DNA of 6,280 nucleotides, from contig CAYJFB010000041.1 of NCBI GenBank assembly GCA_964369685.1, positions 1 to 6,280 of the forward strand, given 5' to 3'. The first letter of the stretch is position 1; each line of letters opens with the position of its first letter. A program made the translations under genes and the position numbers. The notes beneath the pieces are model-generated. The model was given only the letters and a program-made list of their open reading frames with translations, ran no database searches and was not told the DNA's origin. This document shows, one piece after another, positions 1 through 5,966 of the stretch. This stretch comes from Avidesulfovibrio sp964369685. GTDB taxonomy: Bacteria > Desulfobacterota > Desulfovibrionia > Desulfovibrionales > Desulfovibrionaceae.

Positions 1-144
1 TCTAAATTAAAGATTATTCTTATATGGTGTTTATTTCAGGTTATCCCCCCAAAAAGACCATGACCTTCTTTATCAGGACAAAAACGTGCTGCCGTGGAGG
101 CGTTACCAAACATCATCCATGTGCCCAAAAAAATGTGCCCAAAC

Positions 145-177
145 AAAAAGACACTCACTGAAAAACAGTAAGTGCCT
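145..177 (-). terminator. Rho-independent terminator downstream of tRNA-Thr
   Basis: Read on the minus strand, AGGCACTTACTG (177-166), a five-base T loop and CAGTGAGTGTCT (160-149) form a 12-bp stem, followed by a T run (149-145). Two of the pairs are G-U wobbles that form only in the minus-strand RNA; on the plus strand they would be A-C mismatches. The structure is therefore oriented to stop transcription coming from the tRNA and lpx side. It starts 9 bp beyond the CCA end of the tRNA. No other convincing terminator lies between lpxA and here, so it may end both units. Confidence 0.85.
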
Positions 178-185
178 GAAATGTC

Positions 186-261
<76 letters not shown>

Positions 262-307
262 AATTTTTTTCCTGCTTTGGATATTTTGTACCGCAGCAAC
301 GAAGTAG

Positions 308-336
308 TATTTATCGGAAACAATTCAGTCCGTCAA
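308..336 (-). promoter_or_regulatory. Candidate sigma-70-type promoter for tRNA-Thr
   Basis: On the minus strand, TTGACG (336-331, five of six to the -35 consensus) is followed by 17 bp and then TAAATA (313-308, a weak -10). It sits in the 89-bp gap between lpxA and the tRNA and would give a 5' leader of roughly 40 nt for RNase P to remove. The -35 is good but the -10 matches only three of six, so this is tentative. Readthrough from the lpx operon could also supply the tRNA. Confidence 0.35.
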
Positions 337-350
337 GGTTTTTTTGACAT

Positions 351-1169
351 TTATTTTTCATTTTTGAAGTTTTTTTCATTTTCGCTACCCTTTTCAGCAG
401 GACATAAACCTCGCTCACTATGCCGCACAAACATGATAAACTCCATCACTTCAGGCAAAGCGGCATATTCTTGTTCCAATTGCTCCAGAGCCTCACTACG
501 CAACATTTCAGAACGACAAACCAAACGAAAAGCATTTTTTAAAGCCGCAATAACTTCCCGTGAACATCCCGCTCGACGCATACCGACAACATTTAAGCCA
601 TGTAACGAAGCGCGGCTCCCTGAAGCCAGTGTCCATGGCGGAACATCTTGTCCTATACCTGTCATGCCTCCGACAAAAGCATGGCGTCCGATGCGAGAAA
701 ATTGATGAATAGCTGACAATCCACCGATAATAGCGTGATCATTGACTTGAACATGACCTGCCAGCGTGGCCGCATTGGACATGATCACATGATTACCGAC
801 TTGGCAATCATGCGCAACATGGGTATAGGCCATGAGCAAGTTGTTATGCCCTATGCGCGTGAAACCACCGCCGTCTTTTGTGCCTCTGTGGGAGGTTGAA
901 AATTCACGGATCGTATTGTTGTCACCAATTTCAAGCCATGACTCTTCACCGTTAAATTTTAAATCTTGCGGAATGCCACCAACAACGGCATGTGGATACA
1001 CATGATTATCCATTCCCATTCGCGTATATGCACGGATCATTGCATGTGCTTCAACAACAGTGCCTGCGCCAAGAAAAACATGTTCCTCTATGATGGCATA
1101 AGGGCCTACAATCACGCCCTCACCAAGTTCGGCATCAGAGGCCACGATGGCTGTAGGGTGTATACTCAC
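351..1169 (-). CDS. lpxA: UDP-N-acetylglucosamine acyltransferase LpxA
   Basis: Cytoplasmic enzyme for the first step of lipid A synthesis: it transfers a 3-hydroxyacyl chain from ACP to the 3-OH of UDP-GlcNAc. The 272-residue protein (E. coli 262) starts HPTAIV and shows left-handed beta-helix hexapeptide repeats. It has the LpxA signatures NNLLMAYTHVAHDC, AATLAGHV and AIHQF, then a helical C-terminal domain ending near S-ERGL. H120 aligns with catalytic H125 of E. coli; H117, H139 and H155 align with H122, H144 and H160. G168 aligns with the chain-length residue G173. I chose the GTG at 1169: the homology begins there, GGAG lies 7 nt upstream (1177-1180), and GTGA overlaps the fabZ stop. 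The open frame extends upstream to 1289, but that part is antisense-like shadow of fabZ. A lysine-rich tail of about 17 residues follows the usual end. Last gene of the skp-lpxD-fabZ-lpxA operon. Confidence 0.96.
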   Translation of the reverse strand: MSIHPTAIVASDAELGEGVIVGPYAIIEEHVFLGAGTVVEAHAMIRAYTRMGMDNHVYPHAVVGGIPQDLKFNGEESWLEIGDNNTIREFSTSHRGTKDGGGFTRIGHNNLLMAYTHVAHDCQVGNHVIMSNAATLAGHVQVNDHAIIGGLSAIHQFSRIGRHAFVGGMTGIGQDVPPWTLASGSRASLHGLNVVGMRRAGCSREVIAALKNAFRLVCRSEMLRSEALEQLEQEYAALPEVMEFIMFVRHSERGLCPAEKGSENEKNFKNEK

Positions 1170-1645
1170 GCGATATCTCCACGCTCTGTCACGGCGGCAG
1201 TCAGCTTGGCTTCGGCAACGAGTTGACCATCTACCAACGCACGTCCTTCCATTTTCCACAGTTTGAGCTTTTGACGCACAAGACGGCACTCCAGCTCAAG
1301 TTTGTCCCCGGGAAACACAGGACGTCGAAAACGTACAGATTCAATCCCGGAAAACAAAAAAATCTTATCATTTTCTACTTCGGCAGAATTTTCAAACGAA
1401 CTTAAAACAATCAATCCTCCGGCCTGAGCCAAAGCCTCAACAATCAAAACTCCGGGCATCACAGGTAAATCGGGAAAATGCCCTTGAAAAAAAGGTTCGT
1501 TGAAGCTGACACACTTGTATGCCTTCACATAATCATTAGGCACAAGCTCCGTAACCCGATCAACAAGCATGAAAGGATAACGGTGCGGAAGTAAACGAAG
1601 AATGGATTGAATATTTAATTGCTGAGGATCAAGAGGCACTGACAT
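1166..1645 (-). CDS. fabZ: 3-hydroxyacyl-ACP dehydratase FabZ
   Basis: Soluble hot-dog-fold dehydratase of type II fatty acid synthesis; it converts (3R)-hydroxyacyl-ACP to trans-2-enoyl-ACP and so competes with LpxA and LpxD for hydroxyacyl-ACP. The 159-residue product (E. coli 151) has the N-terminal signature LLPHRYPFMLVDRV (residues 18-31) and the active-site block FQGHFPDLPVMPGVLIVEAL, with catalytic H56 and E70. The downstream FRRPVFPGDKLELE motif is also typical of FabZ rather than FabA. The ATG at 1645 is preceded by AAGGA with 7 nt spacing (1653-1657). It lies 40 bp after lpxD and its TGA overlaps the lpxA GTG by 4 bp. Full length, no visible defects. Confidence 0.97.
   Translation of the reverse strand: MSVPLDPQQLNIQSILRLLPHRYPFMLVDRVTELVPNDYVKAYKCVSFNEPFFQGHFPDLPVMPGVLIVEALAQAGGLIVLSSFENSAEVENDKIFLFSGIESVRFRRPVFPGDKLELECRLVRQKLKLWKMEGRALVDGQLVAEAKLTAAVTERGDIA
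1177..1180 (-). promoter_or_regulatory. lpxA ribosome binding site inside fabZ
   Basis: GGAG on the minus strand lies 7 nt before the GTG at 1169, within the last codons of fabZ. It decides the non-ATG start of lpxA and, with the GTGA overlap, indicates translational coupling to fabZ. Confidence 0.75.
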
Positions 1646-1685
1646 GAATATTTCCTTTCTCTAAAGACAATAAAGAACAAAAAAG

Positions 1686-2720
1686 TTACTTTTTTTGAGT
1701 CAATTCTTGCAAAATGTGTAACGCTTTTTCCACTTTTGAAAGACGTTTAAAAAGATTCGGAAAAGATGGCATGAGCGCCAACGTACGCATAAACGTCCCT
1801 TGATCAACGGCAGGACTGCCACCGACAGTCGCACCGTCGGCAATGTCTCTGGCAACGCCCGATTGCGGACCTATGGTCACATCATTGCCGACATGCAGAT
1901 GCCCGGCAACACCAACCTGCCCTGCCATAGTACAACGGTCACCGATTGTACATGAACCGGAAATTCCTACTTGTGAAACAAGAAAACAATGCCTTCCAAT
2001 ACGAACATTATGTCCGATTTGAACAAGATTATCTATTTTGGTACCGTCATCAATCACAGTTAAATCCAAAACAGCACGGTCAATAGTCGTATTGGCACCG
2101 ATTTCAACATCGTTACCAAGACGCACTCTACCTACTTGCGGTATTTTTTCAATGCCCGTATCGGTTGTGGCATAGCCAAACCCATCAGAACCCAAAACAG
2201 CACCGGGATGCAAAATACAACGTTCGCCGACAACCGTACCCGCCATTAACGTGACATTTGGATAGACAATACTGTCAGCACCGACGCAACAATCCTCACC
2301 GATATAAACACCTGCAAACAAGGATACATTGTCACCAATTACCGCACGTGCCCCGACAAACACAGACGGATACAACGTAACCCCTGCCCCAATCACCGCG
2401 TCAGGATGCACAAAAGCCAAAGGACTGATCCCTTGCTCTTCGCCTTGCGGTGTTGCAAACAGTGTGACTGCCCGTCCAAAATCTTGATATGGGTGTTCAC
2501 TCACCAAGGCACACGCGACTTTCGAGGCGTGGTCAGGACTAACAATGACCGCTGCCGCGCGTGTGGTTGCAAGATGCGGACTATATTTTGGATTTGCCAA
2601 AAAGCTCAAATCTTGCGAAGTGGCGGCTTCCAAGGTGCTTACGCCTTTAATGTCGGCATCGGCACCTTGGAGTGTCAAGCCAAGAATACTTGCGATTTCT
2701 GAAAGTTTGCGTACCGCCAT
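1686..2720 (-). CDS. lpxD: UDP-3-O-acyl-glucosamine N-acyltransferase LpxD
   Basis: Cytoplasmic acyltransferase for the third step of lipid A synthesis: it adds a second 3-hydroxyacyl chain from ACP to the 2-amine of UDP-3-O-acyl-GlcN. The 344 residues (E. coli 341) comprise an N-terminal uridine-binding domain (about 1-100, with LSFLANPKY near 38-46), a long hexapeptide-repeat beta-helix (about 101-300) and a C-terminal helix. Signatures include HPGAVLGSDGFGYA (171-184), TTIDRA (211-216), NLVQIGHNV (231-239) and AGQVGVAGH (266-274). H237 and H274 align with catalytic H239 and H276 of E. coli. G288 occupies the place of the E. coli chain-length residue M290. The ATG at 2720 has AGGA 10 nt upstream (2731-2734), overlapping the skp stop codon, so translation is probably coupled to skp, which ends 12 bp upstream. 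Confidence 0.96.
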   Translation of the reverse strand: MAVRKLSEIASILGLTLQGADADIKGVSTLEAATSQDLSFLANPKYSPHLATTRAAAVIVSPDHASKVACALVSEHPYQDFGRAVTLFATPQGEEQGISPLAFVHPDAVIGAGVTLYPSVFVGARAVIGDNVSLFAGVYIGEDCCVGADSIVYPNVTLMAGTVVGERCILHPGAVLGSDGFGYATTDTGIEKIPQVGRVRLGNDVEIGANTTIDRAVLDLTVIDDGTKIDNLVQIGHNVRIGRHCFLVSQVGISGSCTIGDRCTMAGQVGVAGHLHVGNDVTIGPQSGVARDIADGATVGGSPAVDQGTFMRTLALMPSFPNLFKRLSKVEKALHILQELTQKK

Positions 2721-2730
2721 AGTGTTTTTA

Positions 2731-2735
2731 TCCTA
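2731..2735 (-). promoter_or_regulatory. lpxD Shine-Dalgarno embedded in the skp stop codon
   Basis: The minus-strand TAGGA contains both the TAG that ends skp and the AGGA that precedes lpxD by 10 nt. A ribosome terminating on skp would cover the lpxD initiation region, which fits coupled translation. Confidence 0.6.
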
Positions 2736-3284
2736 GTTGCCAGTTTTTATGGTCGTAAATTTACTGCCTGCTGCTTTCCAAAGTCGGTTCAGTTCACTTA
2801 AGATCTCATCACCGACATCCAGCGATGGTGCAGCAAAAAAAATACCCGGAACAGAAGCGTCAAGAATCAAGTCCAGTTTCTTTTTTTTACCTACGGCATT
2901 GGCAGCATCAATAAGCAGTTTGGCAATATTTTGATTTATATGTGTTTGTTCACGTTGCACACGCATTGCCATATCACGGCGTTTTCCTTCAAATTCTTGC
3001 GCTTTACGGGCAAACGTTGTTTGTTTTTCTTCTCTGGCTTTTTGCGAAAGAGCGGCAGCTTGTTTTTGCAATGCGTTCAGTTCGCTTTGCAATTCTTTTT
3101 CTTGTTTTTGTAGAGCTTGGTTATCTTTTGAAAACAGAGATTCCATCCGTTTTTGCGCAGCCTTACCGATTTCTGATTGGCTTGTTGTGACTTGGGCATT
3201 GAAAACCCCAATGTCTGTGGCAAACACAGGGCTATTCAATAACAACACAGCAGAAAAAACCAAAAAAGAAATACGTATCATCAT
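2733..3284 (-). CDS. skp: Periplasmic OMP chaperone Skp/OmpH
   Basis: Holdase chaperone that binds unfolded outer-membrane proteins in the periplasm and passes them towards BamA. With the ATG at 3284 the product has 183 residues. The signal peptide spans residues 1-22: MMIR charged start, hydrophobic FLVFSAVLLL, and VFA before TD as the likely cleavage site. This leaves a mature protein of 161 residues, the usual Skp size. IGVFNAQV opens the body domain. Residues about 45-135 are rich in K, E, Q and A with heptad spacing (QKQEKELQSELNALQKQ), the coiled-coil tentacles. KKKKLDLILDASVPGIFFA returns to the body. The frame is open to an ATG at 3332, but GAAGGAG (3290-3296) sits just before 3284, and starting there puts the signal peptide at the N-terminus. 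ATG 3281 is an equally possible start. First gene of the operon. Confidence 0.9.
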   Translation of the reverse strand: MMIRISFLVFSAVLLLNSPVFATDIGVFNAQVTTSQSEIGKAAQKRMESLFSKDNQALQKQEKELQSELNALQKQAAALSQKAREEKQTTFARKAQEFEGKRRDMAMRVQREQTHINQNIAKLLIDAANAVGKKKKLDLILDASVPGIFFAAPSLDVGDEILSELNRLWKAAGSKFTTIKTGN

Positions 3285-3289
3285 AAAAA

Positions 3290-3296
3290 CTCCTTC
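3290..3296 (-). promoter_or_regulatory. skp ribosome binding site
   Basis: GAAGGAG on the minus strand ends 5 nt before ATG 3284 and 8 nt before the adjacent ATG 3281. It rules out the upstream in-frame ATG at 3332, which would place 16 extra residues before the signal peptide. Confidence 0.75.
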
Positions 3297-3379
3297 AGGA
3301 CACACAAAAAATGTGTTTATTTTATTCTTCATTTTCTTATTTTTTACAAGATAATTTGTATAAAAAAAGATTCTTGGTT

Positions 3380-3408
3380 TTGATAGCCTTTCATTGTGCT
3401 TGCGTCAA
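3380..3408 (-). promoter_or_regulatory. Promoter of the skp-lpxD-fabZ-lpxA operon
   Basis: Minus strand: TTGACG (3408-3403, five of six) then exactly 17 bp and TATCAA (3385-3380, four of six). Transcription would start near 3373, giving a leader of about 88 nt before skp. It is the only well-spaced promoter-like pair I see upstream of the operon. Confidence 0.6.
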
Positions 3409-3450
3409 GTACATATGGATATGAGCTGTTTTTATGACTTTTCTGCTTTT

Positions 3451-3500
3451 GTACATGGTCTGTTTTTTTGCATTCTGCGCAAAAAGAATACCATGCATAC
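3451..3500. repeat. Two-part inverted repeat between the divergent promoters
   Basis: The outer arms are GTA plus CATGGT (3451-3459) and ACCATG, two unpaired bases, then TAC (3490-3500). The inner arms are TTTTTGC (3465-3471) and GCAAAAA (3479-3485) around a 7-nt loop, extendable by two pairs (T-A and T-G). That is 16 to 18 pairs interrupted by a small internal loop. It could be a hairpin in RNA of either strand or a cruciform/operator. It has T-rich flanks but is not a classical terminator because the GC content of the stem is low. Confidence 0.45.
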
Positions 3501-3514
3501 TCCAAGTACCTGGA
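3501..3514. promoter_or_regulatory. Near-palindromic 14-mer, possible operator
   Basis: TCCAAGTACCTGGA reads as its own reverse complement except at one symmetric pair of positions (A against C). It lies midway between the two divergent promoters, directly beside the inverted repeat. Dyads of this length can occur by chance in a region this size; no regulator family is assigned. Confidence 0.25.
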
Positions 3515-3544
3515 CAAAACATGAGTCTGATACCACTTGTTTCT

Positions 3545-3573
3545 TTGCATAAAAATGTTTATTGTCATAAAAT
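3545..3573 (+). promoter_or_regulatory. Candidate promoter of the BI-1 family gene
   Basis: TTGCAT (3545-3550, three of six) is followed by 17 bp and TAAAAT (3568-3573, five of six). The start would be near 3580, about 70 nt before the ATG at 3650. The -10 and the spacing are good; the -35 is weak. Confidence 0.45.
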
Positions 3574-3649
3574 CTGAGAAACACCATTAGGATGATGATG
3601 TTTTTTTGTATGCTTAACAAACAAACCCAATTAATGGAGGATTTTTTGT

Positions 3650-4351
3650 ATGAATACCATGCGTGAACACAGTTCGGAACTGTCAAGCAGCGTTGCGTCT
3701 GTTTTTATGCGCCAAGTCTACGGTTGGATGACAACAGGCCTTGTCCTTACGGCCGGTTCGGCTTGGTTTGTGGCCTCAAGCCCAACATTATATAATATGT
3801 TGCTTGGCAACACCTTTGGTGTCATCGTGCTTGCCATTGCTGTTATTGGTTTACCATTAGCCTTGAGTAGTGCCATTCATAAAATGTCGGCGAGTGCAGC
3901 AACAGGTTTATTTATTGTTTACAGTATGCTCATGGGCGCATTTTTGTCCTCTGTTTTATTGATGTATACGGGACAATCGGTATTTAATGCCTTTATCACG
4001 TCTTCGGGTATGTTTTTTGCTATGAGTATCTATGGTACTGTCACAAAACGTGATCTTACAGGTATGGGCAATTTCTTGATGATGGGACTTTTTGGCGTCA
4101 TCATTGCCATGCTTGTCAACATTTTTCTGCAAAGCACCATGATGGATTTTGTATTAAGTGTTCTTTGTGTAATCATCTTTACAGGACTCACCGCCTATGA
4201 CACACAAAAACTCTTGCAATTCGGTGCGCAAGCTCCTCTAGATGATGCAACAGCACTGCGCCGTGGAGCCCTCCTCGGTGCGTTGACTCTGTATCTTGAC
4301 TTTATTAATTTGTTCCTCGCCCTACTCCGCCTTATGGGTGATCGCCGATAA
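3650..4351 (+). CDS. Bax inhibitor-1/YccA family membrane protein
   Basis: Inner-membrane protein of the BI-1 (TMBIM/UPF0005) family, which includes E. coli YbhL and YccA and the Bacillus calcium-leak protein YetJ. At 233 residues it has the usual length. Seven hydrophobic stretches are visible at about 26-43, 54-73, 83-106, 112-130, 139-160, 166-184 and 206-228. The family signatures are GLTAYDTQKLL (179-189) and GALTLYLDFINLFLALLRL (210-228), with the conserved acidic residues D184 and D217 in the last two membrane segments; acidic residues in these positions act as a pH sensor in YetJ. The ATG at 3650 has GGAGG 9 nt upstream (3636-3640). It is transcribed alone, divergently from skp, and ends at a strong hairpin. 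The substrate or partner cannot be told: calcium/proton leak and FtsH interaction (YccA) are both known in the family. More like YbhL than YccA at the C-terminus, so no symbol is given. Confidence 0.93.
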   Translation: MNTMREHSSELSSSVASVFMRQVYGWMTTGLVLTAGSAWFVASSPTLYNMLLGNTFGVIVLAIAVIGLPLALSSAIHKMSASAATGLFIVYSMLMGAFLSSVLLMYTGQSVFNAFITSSGMFFAMSIYGTVTKRDLTGMGNFLMMGLFGVIIAMLVNIFLQSTMMDFVLSVLCVIIFTGLTAYDTQKLLQFGAQAPLDDATALRRGALLGALTLYLDFINLFLALLRLMGDRR

Positions 4352-4380
4352 CTTCTTTATTTGTTTATCTTGTTTCATAA

Positions 4381-4415
4381 AGAAAGGGAGGGGGAAACCT
4401 CTCCCTTTTATAAAA
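4381..4415. terminator. GAAA-tetraloop terminator between convergent genes
   Basis: AAAGGGAG plus GGG (4383-4393), a GAAA tetraloop (4394-4397) and CCT plus CTCCCTTT (4398-4408) form an 11-bp stem with one G-U pair on the plus strand. TTTT then TATA follows on the plus strand; on the minus strand the stem is followed by TTTCTTTA. It begins 30 bp after the BI-1 stop, and the minus-strand glycosyltransferase gene converges on it from 4530, so it can serve the BI-1 gene well and perhaps both. The T run is short in each direction. Confidence 0.8.
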
Positions 4416-4448
4416 AATACACAAGGTCTCAAATTTGTACAGAACACA

Positions 4449-4525
4449 ATAAAAAACATGTTTATATAATAATTTCAAATTATTAAACAGTTTCAAATTC
4501 AAAAACAGTACATATAAAAAACATG
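4449..4525. repeat. AT-rich tail with 12-bp direct repeats and a palindrome
   Basis: ATAAAAAACATG occurs at 4449-4460 and 4514-4525. Between them TAATAATTTCAAATTATTA (4467-4485) is a perfect 9-bp inverted repeat around a single C, and TTTCAAATT recurs at 4473-4481 and 4491-4499. The stretch is nearly all A and T, so part of this is expected by chance. No gene is seen in 4352-4529. Confidence 0.4.
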
Positions 4526-4529
4526 ATTC

Positions 4530-5966
4530 TTATAACACTAAACCGCCTAACCACGTTCCTCCATATTTCTTGAGAAGCTTTAAATGAATAAACTCAATAT
4601 TATAAAGCAACTCAGGTTGCTCAAGAATTACAGGTTGCAATTCCGGTAAATAGATAAACAACGTGTGATCAGAAAGAATTCTTATTTGAAATTCTTGTTG
4701 TTTTTCTTGAAATGTTTTTTTCCAAAGCATTTTTATTTTATGAGGAACTTGATAGCCGGATTGACTGACCCAATAAAACCATAAAACAGGCTTATGACTA
4801 TTTTCTTCTCTTTTGGCATATTCTGTTAGCATATAGCTATATACATGGTCTAACCCTCGTATATGCATAACTTCTAAAAAATAATTAAATGTTTCAAACT
4901 TCATTGCTTGAAAAGCATTTTTAAACATTTCATATGCCCAAATATATAATTCTGTTAATTCTTTTAAAACGATATTTGTTTTTGTAAGAGTATCTTGCTC
5001 TTCATGCTTCCGAGAGGTCACTAAAACATCAGAAATATATTTAAAGAAAACACCTTGATTAAAAAACTTCATCCATAACGAATAGTCTTGTGTGGTATGT
5101 TGTGTTATATCAAAAAATCCAACATCATAAAACAGTTGCCTTGGTATCAAGAGTGTACAACCGCCCATTCTGGACATAAAAAAGACATCTAGCATTTTTA
5201 TTAAATAATTTTCACGTGTAATCTGTAACGGTTCAACATTTATTTTTGTTTTTGTCGATTGTTGCAACAAATCAAAGCTTGAAAAAATAATACTTTTTTC
5301 CCTTTTTGTAGATTGCATTTCTCTTAATACATCTATTTCTTTTGTAATTTTTTCAGGGTAATATAAATCATCATGAGAAAGCCAAGAAATATATGTTCCC
5401 TGTGCTTGTTCTATAGCAAGATTTAATGCCGTTGCAACTCCTCCATTTTCTTTATAAAAATATTTAACTTTGTCCCCATATGCAAGAACAATTTCTTCTG
5501 TATTATCTGTTGAACCATCATTAACAACAATAATTTCAATATTGTCATACGTTTGAAGTAAAGCGCTGTCAATCGCTTCTCTCACATAATTAGAACCATT
5601 ATATACAGGAATAATGATTGATACTAACGGTAAAAAAGATTCTGTTACAATCATAGTCGCTTCTTTTACAAATAAAGGCGTTATTGGTAATGGTTGAACA
5701 GTATAAGACATATTTTTTATTGCCCAAAAACAACCATAATCATGGTCAATCTCAACATGATGGTTGCTCTTCAAATGAAACTGTTCACATATGTGAAAAT
5801 CCCATCCTTCATTAAAATCTTCTGGCAACCAACCAGATAAATGTTCTTGCATAATACCGCCATTTAACCCCCACGCATCCTTATCATCAACATGATTTGG
5901 CATAAATCCAAGCGGTGTAAAAATAATTATTTGTTTTCTAGCAACCCTTTCTGCTTCTTCAATCAA
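4530..5966 (-). CDS. Methyltransferase C-terminal part + GT2 glycosyltransferase + truncated GT32-like segment
   Basis: Probable surface-glycan enzyme. The 478-codon frame counted from a TTG at 5966 has three parts. Residues 1-100 (IEEAERVARKQIIIFTPLGF, then HLSGWLPEDF and GWDFHICEQFH) are the C-terminal part of a class I SAM methyltransferase, whose N-terminal part is in the overlapping frame 5963-6277. Residues about 113-330 are a GT-A-fold family 2 domain: PLVSIIIPVYNG, VVNDGSTDNT (D150, D154), NGGVATALNLAI, SHDD (197-200, metal/nucleotide-sugar binding) and QDYSLWMKF (293-301). Residues about 392-478 (KPVLWFYWVSQSG, then FIHLKLLKKYGGTW) resemble the start of a capsular-synthesis/GT32 domain but stop just past YGGTW, where the family's DxD should follow. 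TTG 5966 has GAAGAAGG 7 nt upstream; -1 frameshifting at 5981-5987 would instead give about 582 residues. AT-rich compared with the lpx genes. May be a decaying gene; GT2 itself looks intact. Confidence 0.8.
   Translation of the reverse strand: MIEEAERVARKQIIIFTPLGFMPNHVDDKDAWGLNGGIMQEHLSGWLPEDFNEGWDFHICEQFHLKSNHHVEIDHDYGCFWAIKNMSYTVQPLPITPLFVKEATMIVTESFLPLVSIIIPVYNGSNYVREAIDSALLQTYDNIEIIVVNDGSTDNTEEIVLAYGDKVKYFYKENGGVATALNLAIEQAQGTYISWLSHDDLYYPEKITKEIDVLREMQSTKREKSIIFSSFDLLQQSTKTKINVEPLQITRENYLIKMLDVFFMSRMGGCTLLIPRQLFYDVGFFDITQHTTQDYSLWMKFFNQGVFFKYISDVLVTSRKHEEQDTLTKTNIVLKELTELYIWAYEMFKNAFQAMKFETFNYFLEVMHIRGLDHVYSYMLTEYAKREENSHKPVLWFYWVSQSGYQVPHKIKMLWKKTFQEKQQEFQIRILSDHTLFIYLPELQPVILEQPELLYNIEFIHLKLLKKYGGTWLGGLVL

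Larger units (their letters stand above)
3285..3649. other. Divergent intergenic region between skp and the BI-1 gene
   Basis: A 365-bp stretch with no convincing gene. Short open frames on the minus strand here have no recognisable domain and run across the promoters. It holds a minus-strand promoter (3380-3408) with a leader of about 90 nt for skp, a plus-strand promoter (3545-3573) with a leader of about 70 nt for the BI-1 gene, an interrupted inverted repeat (3451-3500) and a short near-palindrome (3501-3514). The -35 ends of the two promoters face each other across about 136 bp. Confidence 0.7.

Noticed and set aside
119..143. Two copies of ATGTGCCCAAA with a 14-bp period
   Set aside because: Only two short copies, with no integrase or matching copy elsewhere in the window; not enough for an att site or CRISPR repeat.
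1..144. Leftmost stretch searched for a gene or RNA
   Set aside because: No frame with a start signal, no RNA fold and no clear promoter; left unannotated.
331..350. GTCAA/TTGAC hairpin just after lpxA
   Set aside because: Only five pairs and no T run on the minus strand, so not a convincing terminator; it also overlaps the TTGACG box.
277..1405. Plus-strand open frames opposite lpxA and fabZ
   Set aside because: They are antisense shadows of well-supported enzymes, with no ribosome binding sites or domains.
2406..3190. Plus-strand open frames opposite lpxD and skp
   Set aside because: Antisense shadows; the hydrophobic and phenylalanine-rich translations come from the lysine-rich Skp coiled coil read backwards.
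3302..3316. ACACA/TGTGT hairpin just upstream of the skp ribosome binding site
   Set aside because: Five weak pairs in AT-rich sequence; could be chance, no support for a riboswitch or leader control.
3344..3686. Two minus-strand open frames (74 and 84 codons) in the divergent intergenic region
   Set aside because: They overlap each other, the skp promoter and the start of the BI-1 gene, lack clear Shine-Dalgarno sites and resemble no family I know.
4362..4529. Readthrough of the glycosyltransferase stop (frame stays open for about 56 codons to 4362)
   Set aside because: The continuation is AT-driven and runs through the terminator hairpin; it shows none of the DxD or later GT32 motifs, so a simple nonsense mutation does not explain the truncation.
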